NCBI GenBank assembly: GCA_001566295.1 | Contig: KQ964253.1 | Coordinates: 682,001 to 746,000, forward strand | Direction: 5' to 3' | Length of the DNA stretch: 64,000 nt | Source of the DNA: Microdochium bolleyi | Lineage: Eukaryota; Ascomycota; Sordariomycetes; Xylariales; Microdochiaceae | Shown here: positions 35,233 to 45,311 of the stretch, one piece after another | How the letters are laid out: each line of letters starts with the position of its first letter | How positions within the stretch are numbered: the stretch's first letter is position 1 | Translations under genes and position numbers: made by a program | The notes under the pieces: model-generated | Databases searched by the model: none | The model's input: only the letters and a program-made list of their open reading frames with translations | What the model was told of the DNA's origin: nothing

Positions 35233-36309
35233 CTACGCCACGCTCGCCTTCTGCCCCAGCTCCTTGACCTCCGCCGCCCCCGCGACACCGAGCCGGTCCT
35301 TGATGATTCCCTGCACCAGGCTCCAGCAGCGCTCCTGCAGCTCCTCGTCCTGCGCCTGCTTGCTGACGTCGGAGACCTTGCAGTCGGGCACGATGTAGCT
35401 CCCGTCGTAGATGTCGTCGGCCAGTGTGGCCACGTCGTCGGCCGTCGCGGCGAACAGCATCGGCCGGCACCCTTCGTCGACGGGGTCCTTCATGAAGGGC
35501 CGCGCCGCGGCGACGCCGATCCGCCCCAGCAGGCCGTATGCCTCGACGGCCTGGTCCTGCTGGTCCGTCACGACGCCGCCCGGGTGCGTGGCGATCAGGA
35601 CGGGGCCTCTGGACGAGTCTACGCTCACGGCAGCGGCATCTTCGGCATTAGCACCAGCAGCTGCCGTGCCCTTGTTCGCGAGGAGCAAGCCCTGCTGCTT
35701 GCGGCGGTACATGGCGCGCACGAGCAGGATCTGCGCGAGCTTGCTGCGCCCGTAGAGGCTCGTGGGGCCAATGTCGTGGTTGATCTCCTCGAGGCTGAGG
35801 AAGCGCACGCCGCTGGTGCCCGTGCGGTGCATCTCGGACGACTGAAGGCACAACCTGCTGCCCTTCGTCTTGGCCAGGACGGGCAGCAGCGTCATGGCGA
35901 GGTGGTGCTGCGAGATGGCGTTGACCTGCATGTGCGTGTCGAGCTTGTCCTCGGCGCTCTCGGCGTAAGGACCGACGCCGAGCCCGGCGTTGAGGATCAG
36001 CGCGTCCAGACGGTCCAGCTTGGAGGCCAGGTCCCGGGCGACCTCGTCCGTGGTGCGCAAGGACTCGAGGTCGCACTGGACGAGCTCCACGCGGGAGGTG
36101 TCGCCGTACTGCTTCAGGCCGTCCTGGGCTTCTTGCAGGTGCTCTTCTTTCTTGCCGAGGAGGTAGATCCTGGCCGCGTTGTGCTGCAGCAGGTGTGCGG
36201 AAATGCCGAACCCGATGCCCGCGCTGCCACCCGTCACGACGTACACCCGCCCCGAGAGGTCTGGGATGTCAGTGTTTGGGTCGAATTTGTTGTCATTGGG
36301 GCCGGGCAT
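35233..36309 (-). CDS. Short-chain dehydrogenase/reductase, bli-4-like
   Basis: Single exon, 358 residues, ATG at 36309. This is a classical Rossmann-fold SDR. TGGSAGIG (26-33) binds the cofactor. LNAGLGVGPY follows the strand-4 position. LQSSEMH supplies the catalytic-Ser region, and YGRSK (Tyr186, Lys190) is the YxxxK motif. The opening DIPDLSGRVYVVTGG and the segments HLLQHNAARIYLLGKKEEH and VSLEEIN-like EEINHDIGP resemble the fungal family annotated after Neurospora blue-light-induced bli-4. LLGKK rather than an acidic residue after strand 2 suggests NADPH. The substrate is unknown. It is divergent from the small-protein gene at 37249. Confidence 0.88.
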   Translation of the reverse strand: MPGPNDNKFDPNTDIPDLSGRVYVVTGGSAGIGFGISAHLLQHNAARIYLLGKKEEHLQEAQDGLKQYGDTSRVELVQCDLESLRTTDEVARDLASKLDRLDALILNAGLGVGPYAESAEDKLDTHMQVNAISQHHLAMTLLPVLAKTKGSRLCLQSSEMHRTGTSGVRFLSLEEINHDIGPTSLYGRSKLAQILLVRAMYRRKQQGLLLANKGTAAAGANAEDAAAVSVDSSRGPVLIATHPGGVVTDQQDQAVEAYGLLGRIGVAAARPFMKDPVDEGCRPMLFAATADDVATLADDIYDGSYIVPDCKVSDVSKQAQDEELQERCWSLVQGIIKDRLGVAGAAEVKELGQKASVA

Positions 36310-37248
36310 GTTTGCGTAGTGGTAGTGGTGGTCTGTGGGAGCCTTTTGAGAAGTAACGTGCTGTTTCCGCTGAACTTTCTATTTATTTCAGGTTCGCTGT
36401 CGTTATTGCAGAAATCGATATGAGCAATCGCATGCGGAGTTAAGATGAGGTTGTGGTGTTAATCATGAGCAGCACACCTGCACCCGCATGTAAGTCGAGT
36501 GTGGGTGTCAAGGGCGATGATGCTTCATGACGTCAAAGCTCACTGATGTAACAACCAGTGTACGTTCATTGTTCGACTTCGGAAACAAAGACATATGCAA
36601 CGCACAACTGCAGATGGGGCAGTCGATATCTGTCACATCCCTTCACATATGGCGGACATTAAAGCACGGCTATGTCGTGAGGAATTACGACTTGCTTCAA
36701 CACACATGAGGTCGCCGCAAGCGGGTCCCCACTTGCGAAGGGGATCGGGGTACCCTGAACAAGATAGTTCAGCACTGTCCACGATCTCATCTGGCGGTGC
36801 TTCTCTCAAACCAATCAATGAATTGAATGACTTAATTACGCCAGCTAATCATAGAAGCACAAGATACAGACTAGCATGTAGTTCACCTGAAGCCGTGCAC
36901 TTCACTTGGTGGAGAGTCCTGCTGCCGGCGATAGACGTCACCATGACGCCTCATGACAGCTTGAGCTGCACAGCTATGCCTGTCTCAACGATGAGAACCG
37001 GCGATTGTCTACCACAACCAGATAGCGGGCAGGTACATGACTGCAAGTGTCATTGACAATGCTGCAGGCATGTGAAGGCGAAATTAGCTTTAGCCTTGAA
37101 CTTCAAGCACATATACAAGACCTGCACTCGCGCTGGACCCTGCCGCGAGCTTTGCCCACTCCACCAACAAGTGTTCAGCCATATTCGAGTTTCACACAAG
37201 ACCTTCAACCTCGAAACAATATCACAAGCCCACCATAAAACCGCAATC
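36310..37248. other. Divergent intergenic region, no gene seen
   Basis: Holds the promoters of the SDR (-) and small hydrophilic-protein (+) genes. Frames are short and without family resemblance. Confidence 0.55.
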
Positions 37249-37578
37249 ATGCCGCCGTCCGGAACGGAAGCCGCCAAGGAGAAGTTCAACGCCGCCGTTG
37301 ACCAGACAAGAGCCGCGGCTCCAGGTGGTATGTATCACTAGCGTGTCTGACCATTTTTCAACCATTCATGACCACAATGTCCTTCTCCGGTGGAAATTCT
37401 ATATACAGGATATTGACTCCCGTGCACAGCTGACAAGCCCGGCGCCTCGGACCGCAACGCCGGCGACAACCCCAAGCTGGGTGCATTCGTGTCCGGCGGC
37501 CTGGCCAAAGGCGACACTGATGCGTCGAGATACACAGCCCAGGGCGCGGGCGGGCACGAGAAGCCGTGGCAGAAGTGA
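37249..37578 (+). CDS. Small hydrophilic protein, function unknown
   Basis: Two exons, 37249-37327 and 37430-37578, with GTATGT donor and CACAG acceptor, encode 75 residues. The protein is Gly/Ala/Lys/Asp-rich with no signal peptide or membrane segment: EAAKEKFNAAVDQTRAAAPG, then KLGAFVSGGLAKGDTD and a C-terminal GGHEKPWQK. The composition resembles intrinsically disordered, stress-type small proteins, but I do not recognise the family. Support comes from the clean splice signals, the phase match and the short well-behaved reading frame on each side. Confidence 0.62.
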
Positions 37579-37975
37579 GACGGAGGCGAGCGCTGTCGCA
37601 GCAAGTGGCATTGGGGGTGCCTAACAAGACCTGGAGGCGTGTAGTCCCAGCAATTAGGGAACGATTAGAAACTGGTAGAACATCGTGCTCCATGTTTCAG
37701 TAATTAAACAGGGCTACATTGCGCAACTGCGCCAAAATAGTACCGCTGGCGTAGGACAACGATAAACACAACGTTCAAACGAGCCCATGATGATATATGA
37801 CTGATTAGAATCGCAGGAATCAGTGGAAGATGCATCCCTGACGTGATATAACGGACGATGAAATGCGAAGGGATCAAAAAAAAAATTTGAACCTAAAGGC
37901 GATCTCCATACGGTCGAGCTCGCAGGGCAGGGGTGCAAAAGTGAAAGCTATCCACGCCTGTCATGGCGACATAAA
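37579..37975. other. Intergenic region
   Basis: About 400 bp between the small-protein stop and the tRNA. It contains an A-run of nine bases near 37878 and nothing else recognised. Confidence 0.5.
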
Positions 37976-38046
37976 TGCATCAGCCGTGAATCGAACACGG
38001 GGCCCATCGATGGCAACGATGGATTTTACCACTAAACCACTGATGC
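37976..38046 (-). tRNA. tRNA-Gly(GCC)
   Basis: A complete cloverleaf can be folded on the minus strand. The acceptor arms GCATCAG and CTGATGC pair fully. The anticodon stem CATCG/CGATG closes the loop TTGCCAT with anticodon GCC. The T arm CCGTG-TTCGATT-CACGG provides the B box, and the discriminator base is A. It is 71 nt with no intron, the usual size for fungal tRNA-Gly. Confidence 0.95.
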
Positions 38047-38509
38047 TTTGATGAATTTTACATTTCTTATCGAAAATTATGTTGACAGAACACAAATGGA
38101 TCTGCAGATGCAGATGCTCTTGCAGCTTGGCGACGCCACAGATGCGCATGTTCGTCCACAGCTTGAACCTCGGAATCGACCGTTAAGGCAGGCCTGCATG
38201 TCTTTGAGATGGGCGACCTCGCCAGAGTCGCTGGCATAGGATTGAGATGCTCCGACTTGGTCTTGAGAGAACCGTTTTGGCGGTATATGTCGCGGACGTA
38301 GAAGAACGTCGAGAGTGTCTGTTCGGCTGCGTACGTCGTCAGCCGGTCCAGGCCCGCGACGCCGTTCGACCGGCTCCAACAAGACTCATAATCTCAATGT
38401 GAAGACTTTCATGGGATCTCACGTGGCGTCTGAAGAGTCCGTGGAATATAGATGATATCTATCTTTTCATATGCGAAAGAAGTGAACAAGCTCTAGTGTA
38501 ACCTTCAAT
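38047..38509. other. Intergenic region
   Basis: Sequence between the tRNA 5' side and the 3' end of the NTF2-like gene. The part around 38430-38510 is AT-rich and probably the 3' flank of the latter. No gene was seen. Confidence 0.5.
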
Positions 38510-39343
38510 CTATTGAGCAGGGCTGCTTGTGTCCGCAAACCCGACAACCTTCCACTCACTTCCAAGTTTGAGGATCCGAAAGATATTGACACCTAGGCTT
38601 CTGATAGTACTTTCCACAGTAACCACAAACGGTGCCCAGACAAGAGCAAGATCGCCGCAGACCCGCACTTCCACATCATGTATCTCCTCTTTGAGGACCG
38701 CTCCAGGGGGGAAGGTTGCAGCTGCTGCCTTTAACCTGTCAACCAGTGCATCTACGTCGATGACCACAGGCGGCCAGGAACCACGTGAGAGACTTGCTCT
38801 CATATCGGTATGGAACGCTGCGGCGAATGTCTCCCAGTCTCGCTGGCTGGCTGCAGCCAAGAGATTCTGTATTAGTTGTATGACGGCGATGGCGACCTCT
38901 GAGTCGGCGTCTTTGATTACCGGTGGCGGCTGGTCAGATACCTGGCGCGCTACAGTCGTCACGCCCGCGATCTTCCACCCTGCCCCCGGCTCCGGATGTC
39001 TGAGGAGCGAGAAAATGTGCACACCCCGCCGGAGACCCTCGCCGCCGACCGATTGTTCCGAGCCGGTCCAAATGCATGCCAAGTCATTATGCACCCAGAC
39101 TTCGGGCTCTGGGTCGACGAATCTCTCGGCAATGCCGGGTGTCTCGCGAACCCGGTCCTCGAGGATGTCGAGCGTCTGGCTCATGGTGTAGAAGGCGGGC
39201 GACATCCCGGCGCCTGGACAGATCACTCGGCCTGCCTCGCCAACCACCATGCTACGTGCCGCTGTCAAGGGTGGCGCGGTGTTCGAGATGGAGTCGAAGT
39301 ACCGGTGGAGCGTCGCAAGGACGGCTGCCTGTTCGCTATCCAT
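38510..39343 (-). CDS. Tandem NTF2/SnoaL-like domain protein
   Basis: Single exon, 277 residues, ATG at 39343. Two similar halves each look like an NTF2-like cone fold of the SnoaL type. The first (about 1-125) starts VLATLHRYFDSIS and contains FVDPEPEVWVHNDLACIWTG and GVHIFSLLRHPE...WKIAGV. The second (about 145-275) starts AVIQLIQNLLAAASQRDWETFAAAFHTD and contains EEIHDVEVRVCGDLALVWAPF and GVNIFRILKLGSEWKVVGFAD. The two halves align along their length, implying internal duplication. Such domains bind small molecules or act as cyclases and isomerases, but no catalytic set is evident. No signal peptide is present. Confidence 0.75.
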   Translation of the reverse strand: MDSEQAAVLATLHRYFDSISNTAPPLTAARSMVVGEAGRVICPGAGMSPAFYTMSQTLDILEDRVRETPGIAERFVDPEPEVWVHNDLACIWTGSEQSVGGEGLRRGVHIFSLLRHPEPGAGWKIAGVTTVARQVSDQPPPVIKDADSEVAIAVIQLIQNLLAAASQRDWETFAAAFHTDMRASLSRGSWPPVVIDVDALVDRLKAAAATFPPGAVLKEEIHDVEVRVCGDLALVWAPFVVTVESTIRSLGVNIFRILKLGSEWKVVGFADTSSPAQ

Positions 39344-42300
39344 GGTGCCTCTGTGACTGTGTAATATGAAGCCGGTTACCCCAATGCCTACGGAGGAAGT
39401 AGTGATGCGTGAACACCCAGACGAAAGTTCCTAGATGGTTGATTTTAGGGTTTCCAAGCTTGCGTATTCTCGAGGAATGAATGGTTGCAACAGCCAGATG
39501 CGATGCTGTCAGCAAATTGTGGAGCGCCGTGTCTGCCTCGTTTCCCCAGGTCTCAAAGAAGGTAATCTTTCCGTATGTGGAACTGAAGTAGCATACGATG
39601 CAGAGTATAGTATACAGAGGTGTTCATCAAGGTACACGGCAGGCTTCTCACAAGGTACAGGTTGTCAGATCGGTACAATGATTGGGAAGAGTCGCTACAG
39701 GACAGGAATGGTTCAGTTCGTTCTTGGAAAGTCATCCAGCGTCGGATACATGAGGTCTGGATGCGAACAGCTCAGTCATACCTAAGCATCACCGTTCCAA
39801 TCGCTAAAAGTAATACTTTTCTAAGTTAGACTCAGTTGAAGTGCAATATTAAAGCACTGGCAGCTGTTCTGTGGAGGGGAAGATCTAGTGCGTAAACACA
39901 TGAGGTTTTCCTAAAGTGTTGGCTTAGCACAGGCAGCGGTGGATTCTCTAGAGACCAGGTGCCATCATTCTACCGATAGTTCAGGTCATTTCCGATTCGT
40001 GATAAGACATTCACACTAACCGAAAAAGTGGAATGATCCTCGAATGAAAGTGGCAAGGTCAAAGAAGCGTCGAGCTACACATCTGGGGCCTTCGAGAATA
40101 CGGAGACACATCATTCTTCCCTTCCAACTCGTAAGGATGCACGAAATTTCTACCTGTTTTCAACGAGTCTACATTCTTGCCGGTAGTACCAAGTTCCTCT
40201 GTGTAGGTACTCAAGCACGGATATGTGTGATCGCGTAGGTCTGTGGGAAAGGAGTTGTTGGTATGTCTTTGCTTCCGAACACGCAACTTAAACTTAATTC
40301 TTGGCAAATCCCCTGCCGCTAGTGTAGGATCTGGACGTCCGTGAAACCCCTGCTTCCTCAATGACCACGTCAGTTTACGTAGTCAGATTTGACGATTCTC
40401 TAGTCCTGTATCTCCAATTTCATGTTAGCGGCTCGGCTGTAATTGCCGGAAAGTTTACTTGCTCATTCACAATCCGATCCGTAGCTGGCAGTCCTACTCC
40501 AACATTGCGTTGCATCCGGTCTTTCCGCCCCAGAATCCGTCTGGGATGCCGCGCCAAAAGGCTATTGATTGGACCTGGGAAGTCTTCTTGGGTGTTGGGG
40601 GGTGGGCGCTTCTTTGCATGCATCTCGGGCTTCCGGGTCGCCTGGAACCCAGTCTATTTGACAGGTCTTTTCCTTGTGACTGCCGGTTTTGGCAGTTGAT
40701 CAGGTTCATACTCGCTACAATGGGCCCCACTCGAGGACAAAAACAATGACTGGGTACCCTAAAAGCTTGGCAAGGACAGTAGCGAAGTACATTCAGAAGT
40801 CGAGGTCAGCTCGCACTTTGAGCCATATCTTGGTTTTGGAGAGAATGGTTTTCGGATGACATGGACATGGAACTTATCGTTGGTACTAATCATTGATTTG
40901 ACGCAATTTCAATGCGGTATTATCCAAGTTCCTAATGCGATTACCATTCGTTTCCAAACTGCGCAAGGCAGGGTCGCGAGAGCCGTGGGCGTCCGCGGCT
41001 CTCGGCCGAAACTGAGTCTGTGCCCCTGTACGGGAGGTGGGAGTTGATCAGGAACACGATGGGGTCTAGATGCATACATACCGCGTCGGCATGGGGTCCG
41101 GGCAGGTCCATCCGCTCGCTTTGGGTGGTTGTTGTTGCAGCACCGTATCTCGGCAGATGCAGGTCAGCGTCTTGCCCAAGCCAAGGTTGGCCTGTGGAGC
41201 AGGGAACAAGACCGAACCGTCAAGTCAGGCTCCGCCATTGAACCATGAAAGGATGCTGAGGGAAGACAATGACACCAGAAGCAGAAAGGATACCAGAACA
41301 GGCAGGAACGCTGAAAGAAGAAGGAATGCCAGAAGAAGGCTGGCTGGGCGAGCCGGGGGGCCCGGGGGTGTGCGGAGGCGGACCGTGCCGTGGCCGTGTG
41401 GGGGACCCTTGCGGCAAGCAAGCCGTATATGCGGGTCGGCACCAACATTGCCGGGGTCTTGTCCAGAACTGCACTTACACGCTCATGCAGGGCTCGCTGG
41501 CCATCTCAAATATCAAACTTTAATGTCTTGGCCGTGAGCCGGCCCGCTGCAGCTTCAAGAACGCGAATCCACATCGCTCCGGAACAGTAAGCTGCGGCTG
41601 ACCGGTGAGGACAACCAACCTGGCATCCTGTCAAGTCTGGCCGGCGGGGAGCTGTGTCAGGCTAAAGTCGATGCCTTCGCTTTGCTCGGGCTATGAACCA
41701 TGGTGACAACTCGGATAATTCACGACAAGTGGAGGCGTAGCTGGAGAACCCTTCCCACGGAAAACCGCCAGAGTACAATCCTTTTACAAGCTTACAGGAG
41801 ATGATCACGTGCTACGAGCAGAAGATTTTAGTGACTACAAATTTCTTCTCTGCGATTCTCTTCTAGTGGTCCGGCCCTGACTATATGGCCGAATTATCTG
41901 CTCCAGGACCAGATGCGGTGGATGTAATTGGTCTCGGACTGAGGAGACGGCTGTGGCGAAAGAGACATTGGAATCTTCGTTCTGCTAGGCTTAAACTACG
42001 CGCAGCCAGGTTGCTGCGGTCGCTTCCACCATGAAGCGGTACGTACAGCTATCTTTGTGATCGCCCCCATTGACCACGTAGCTATTTTGACACGCTTCCT
42101 CGATATGTAGCCTAGCAGAAGTCCCCTGCAGTCGTTCCCGTGGCCGCGTACATTTGGAGTGGCAGGCATGTTCACAGTCCATGCAGCCAAGTAGAAGTCC
42201 GAGCCACGATGCAACATGGTTGCTCGCGTCCGTAGTGCTCAGGTGAGAATCATTTGAAGTATTGGAGAGGTCAAATCATGTAGGACTTTGGGGATCTCGG

Positions 42301-42528
42301 ACGGATGCTGGAGGAAACCTACAGCAACATACCCGAAGTCGTCCAAACATCACCAGTCCACAATATACAAGTTTCAGATTCCTATATAAAGTCGTAATCC
42401 TCCCACTCTCCGAAGACAATCTTTTCTACCTCACCACCGCAACCATCTCTCTCACAGAAGCAGTGCTCCTACCTCTCTTCAAACTCCAAACCTCAGCTCT
42501 CTCTCATCTCCCGAGAACACCGCCCAAC
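39344..42528. other. Gene-poor stretch
   Basis: About 3.2 kb between the NTF2-like gene (5' end) and the secreted-protein gene at 42529. Frames of 60-155 codons occur. One on the minus strand near 42000-42270 is cysteine-bearing but lacks an upstream ATG or signal peptide. A purine-rich GAAGAAGG-type patch lies near 41280-41345. No transposon, tRNA or recognised protein fragment was found. Confidence 0.5.
42383..42390 (+). promoter_or_regulatory. TATA box of the secreted-protein gene
   Basis: TATATAAA lies about 140 bp upstream of the ATG at 42529. A CT/CA-rich leader follows it. Position and sequence fit a core promoter element. Confidence 0.5.
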
Positions 42529-43134
42529 ATGCTCTCTACCCAGACCCTCTTCCTTGCCCTTGCCGCCACCGCCGCAGCCGTCGACCTCCGCTTCTACTCG
42601 AACGGTGGCTGCAGCGGCGGCTTCGCCGCATGCACCAACTTCAACCCCAACACCTGCTGCCAGGGCAGCAACGGCAACGCCTTCTCGTCCGTCGCGTGTG
42701 CCGCCATCCCGAGCAACTGGAACATCCAGTGCCGCGGCCACAACGGCGGCAACTGCAACGGCCTCGCCCAGGCCGAGACCTCCAACGGCCGCAACACCGT
42801 GTGCCTCTCCCGCGGGCCCTTTTCGGGCGCCGGCTACGGGTTCGCTGGCCGCAAGCGCACCGCCACCGAGCAGGGCACGACCGCGGACGAGGACTGCGTC
42901 CGCGCCGACCGCCTCACGCTCGAGGACGGCACGGAGTACAACCTGACTGAGCTCGACCAGGCTTCATGGGAGAAGATGTAAGTTGGCCCTCGCCCCTGTA
43001 GCCGTTCTGCCGTCGTGAATTTGTGCATGGTACTAACCGTGCTCTGTTTCCCCCATAGCCTGGATGCTGGCGCGACGACTGCCACTGTCTCCGCCATGCC
43101 CGAGGAGTTCGCCAGCTACATTATCAAGGAATAA
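42529..43134 (+). CDS. Small secreted cysteine-rich protein
   Basis: Two exons, 42529-42977 and 43059-43134 (GTAAGT donor, CCATAG acceptor), give 174 residues. The frame is open further upstream, but the ATG at 42529 starts a signal peptide (MLSTQTLFLALAATAAA). The mature N-terminal half contains eight cysteines with Gly/Asn-rich spacing (NGGCSGGF, NTCCQGSNG, NIQCRGHNGGNC), and one more occurs in DEDC. A dibasic GRKR site near the middle could be cut by a Kex2-type protease, releasing the Cys-rich part from an acidic C-terminal part. The family is not recognised. Size, secretion and cysteine content resemble fungal effector-like or antimicrobial secreted proteins, but that role is only a possibility. 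Confidence 0.85.
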
Positions 43135-43723
43135 GCCCCCTTCAAGCGTCAAACACCCGAGTCAAGGTCTAGTTGGGGAGATTTCGATATGTTTTCTAAT
43201 CACCGCAGAGAGCTTTTCTGTGAGAAGGTGGTTTTATGGGTGGTAAGCTCTTCTGTTTGAGTTTCCGCCGTCCACTCATTCGTTCATGTCTGGGTCCGGA
43301 ACCAGACAGGGATTGGCAGGCGATGTGAATGAAAAAGGGATAGTAGTGGGTTAGCCTAGTCGTCTGCAAATGACAGCACTGCTATTGTTCAACACTATTA
43401 CGGGAGTTGTGCAGTCTTGGCGGCCTTAAGGCCTGAGGCCCAGAGCCACTTGCGCACTGTCAATACGAGTACGATTATTATTGGTACACCTGTAGAAACG
43501 TTTGCTTTTGTTTTGTGGGAGCTGTAGTGTGAAGTCGAGAACGCTGGCCTTGAGGTGTTGTTGGCTTCGTCCAATCATATAACAAGAATATGTGCGTTTC
43601 CAGCCCCTGAACGTCGTCTTCCTCTCTTGATTGGCCACCGTTGAAACCTCACCGCTATCACCAGATTCATCCTCGCCATCACAGACAAAGAGCCAGACGC
43701 CCACCTTTGCAGAAAGCCTGAAG
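43135..43723. other. Intergenic region
   Basis: About 590 bp with the 3' flank of the secreted-protein gene and the promoter of the next gene. The frame of the next gene extends upstream to a TTG at 43631, which is not used as a start here. No other feature was seen. Confidence 0.5.
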
Positions 43724-45124
43724 ATGGCCGCACCCGGCAGCGACGGCCAGGTGTTCCGCTTCACAGACTTGCCCCCTGAGATCCGTAACGCCATCTACAA
43801 AATCCTGCTGTGCAGCTTCCCCATCCCCGACTACCAAGATGACTCGGACCGCGTCGAGCTCCCGGACACCATCACCTGGCTAGATAAGCGCCGGGTGTCG
43901 ACCTCCATCCTCCGCGCGAGCCGGCAGATCCATGACGAGGCCCGCACGGTGCTCATCCGGACCAATCTCTTCGTCCAGGTCGAGTTTCACTTGCAGATAG
44001 AGGAGACCTTCAAGGCGCACAAGCTCATGATCAATCGCCGGATCCCCTTACTCGCCGCGGACGGCGATTGGACCGAGTCGACCCAGCTCGACATGTACAA
44101 GCCCTTGGTGGCCATGACCTATGCCATCACCTCCGGCACGGAGAGCCCAGGCGCGCTCCCTAGCTCGACTCTCCGCTGCCTGATTCTCCACCGTGAGTTG
44201 GACAACCTGATGCTCAGGCTCGCCAACGCGGACGATGTCTGGCTGCCGGGTTTCTCGGCTCGCATGAAGCACCATGTAACCATCCTCACCTTTGGCGGAA
44301 GCGGCAGGGATAAGGCGGATAGGGAGTTCCTCGGAACGCGAGCCGTGCAGCAGCGCCTGCTCGCGCCATTTTCCAAGCACCTCCGCGGCGTACAGAACTT
44401 CGCCATCAAGACCAACGCCACCAATAAGAACAAGAGCGCTGCCGGCAAGCTGGACGAGGCGCCGGTGGCATCCACCGTGTCAGCAGTGCAGAAGAAGGCG
44501 ACCAAGTCCACTGCAGATATCCTAGCCGCGCTGCAGGACCTTAAGGCGAAGGGTACCACTGCCTTCAGGGCCGGCGACACGCGGATGGCCTCTGAGAACT
44601 GGTCCCGCGCCTGCCTGGACATTATGCGCCTGCGCCAGGCAGAAGACTTTGCGGCCGCGTACGTGTCCAAGCCGAGAGACAGCCCCGAGCGCAAGTTCAT
44701 CCGGGACGTGGCCGAGATCATGTTCCTGCTGAACCTGAACCTGGCGCAGAACACGCTCAAGGCCATGCAGAAGAGCTTAGACGCGGGGGATCGCATGCAC
44801 GCCGCCGATCTATCGGGCTCGGCGCTGGCCGCGCTGGAGCGGGCCTTTGGTGAGGCGTCGGCCTCCGAGACCACGGGCCTGCCAGTGGCTGCTGCCCCCG
44901 AGAGCAATGCCAGGGACGGCGACATCCGGGGCGGCTGGCGGCCAGCACATGCGCAGATGGCCAAGCTGTGGTACCGCAAGGCCAAGTGCCACCGCCTGTG
45001 CAGAGAGTGGAACGACGCGCGCCAGGCAATCGGTTTCGCGAGGCGGACCGCGCCTGCTGATGTGACTATTCTGGCGGAGGAGGAGGCTATCCTGGATGGT
45101 GCCTCGCACATTGGAAGGAGGTAG
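43724..45124 (+). CDS. Protein of unknown function with TPR-like C-terminal region
   Basis: Single exon, 466 residues from the first ATG (43724). The N-terminal third (FRFTDLPPEIRNAIYKILL, then RRVSTSILRASRQIHDEARTVLIRTN) is the LPxEIRxxIY / LRxSRQIxxEA pattern widespread in fungal proteins annotated as F-box-like or 2EXR-type. The C-terminal third contains an arrangement like immunophilin TPRs: LKAKGTTAFRAGDTRMASENWSRA, then FLLNLNLAQNTLKAM, then LWYRKAKCHRLCREWNDARQAIGFA. The protein may therefore be a soluble adaptor. No catalytic motif is present. It is convergent with the degenerate-kinase gene, 187 bp apart. Confidence 0.72.
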   Translation: MAAPGSDGQVFRFTDLPPEIRNAIYKILLCSFPIPDYQDDSDRVELPDTITWLDKRRVSTSILRASRQIHDEARTVLIRTNLFVQVEFHLQIEETFKAHKLMINRRIPLLAADGDWTESTQLDMYKPLVAMTYAITSGTESPGALPSSTLRCLILHRELDNLMLRLANADDVWLPGFSARMKHHVTILTFGGSGRDKADREFLGTRAVQQRLLAPFSKHLRGVQNFAIKTNATNKNKSAAGKLDEAPVASTVSAVQKKATKSTADILAALQDLKAKGTTAFRAGDTRMASENWSRACLDIMRLRQAEDFAAAYVSKPRDSPERKFIRDVAEIMFLLNLNLAQNTLKAMQKSLDAGDRMHAADLSGSALAALERAFGEASASETTGLPVAAAPESNARDGDIRGGWRPAHAQMAKLWYRKAKCHRLCREWNDARQAIGFARRTAPADVTILAEEEAILDGASHIGRR

Positions 45125-45311
45125 ATGGAAGAGCTTACGCATGGAGAGCCGGATGAATTTGGTTGGGAACCCCGTCCATTTTGAGATTCGGTCCAAGTAG
45201 AAAAGATGCAATTCAACACTGAAATCACTCCCCTCCGCTCTCAACAGGCATCCATCGTGAACTTATTCAGCCAACATGTCCGACCGATAGCATTGACTTC
45301 AATCGTACGGA

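Noticed and set aside
42000..42270. Minus-strand cysteine-bearing frame (CMDCEHACHSKC)
   Set aside because: The open frame starts after a stop with no ATG before the hydrophobic stretch, no splice acceptor was evident, and the family is unknown.
43631..43723. N-terminal extension of the TPR-tailed protein
   Set aside because: The extension begins with TTG. The first ATG is at 43724, directly before the conserved FRFTDLPPEIR segment.
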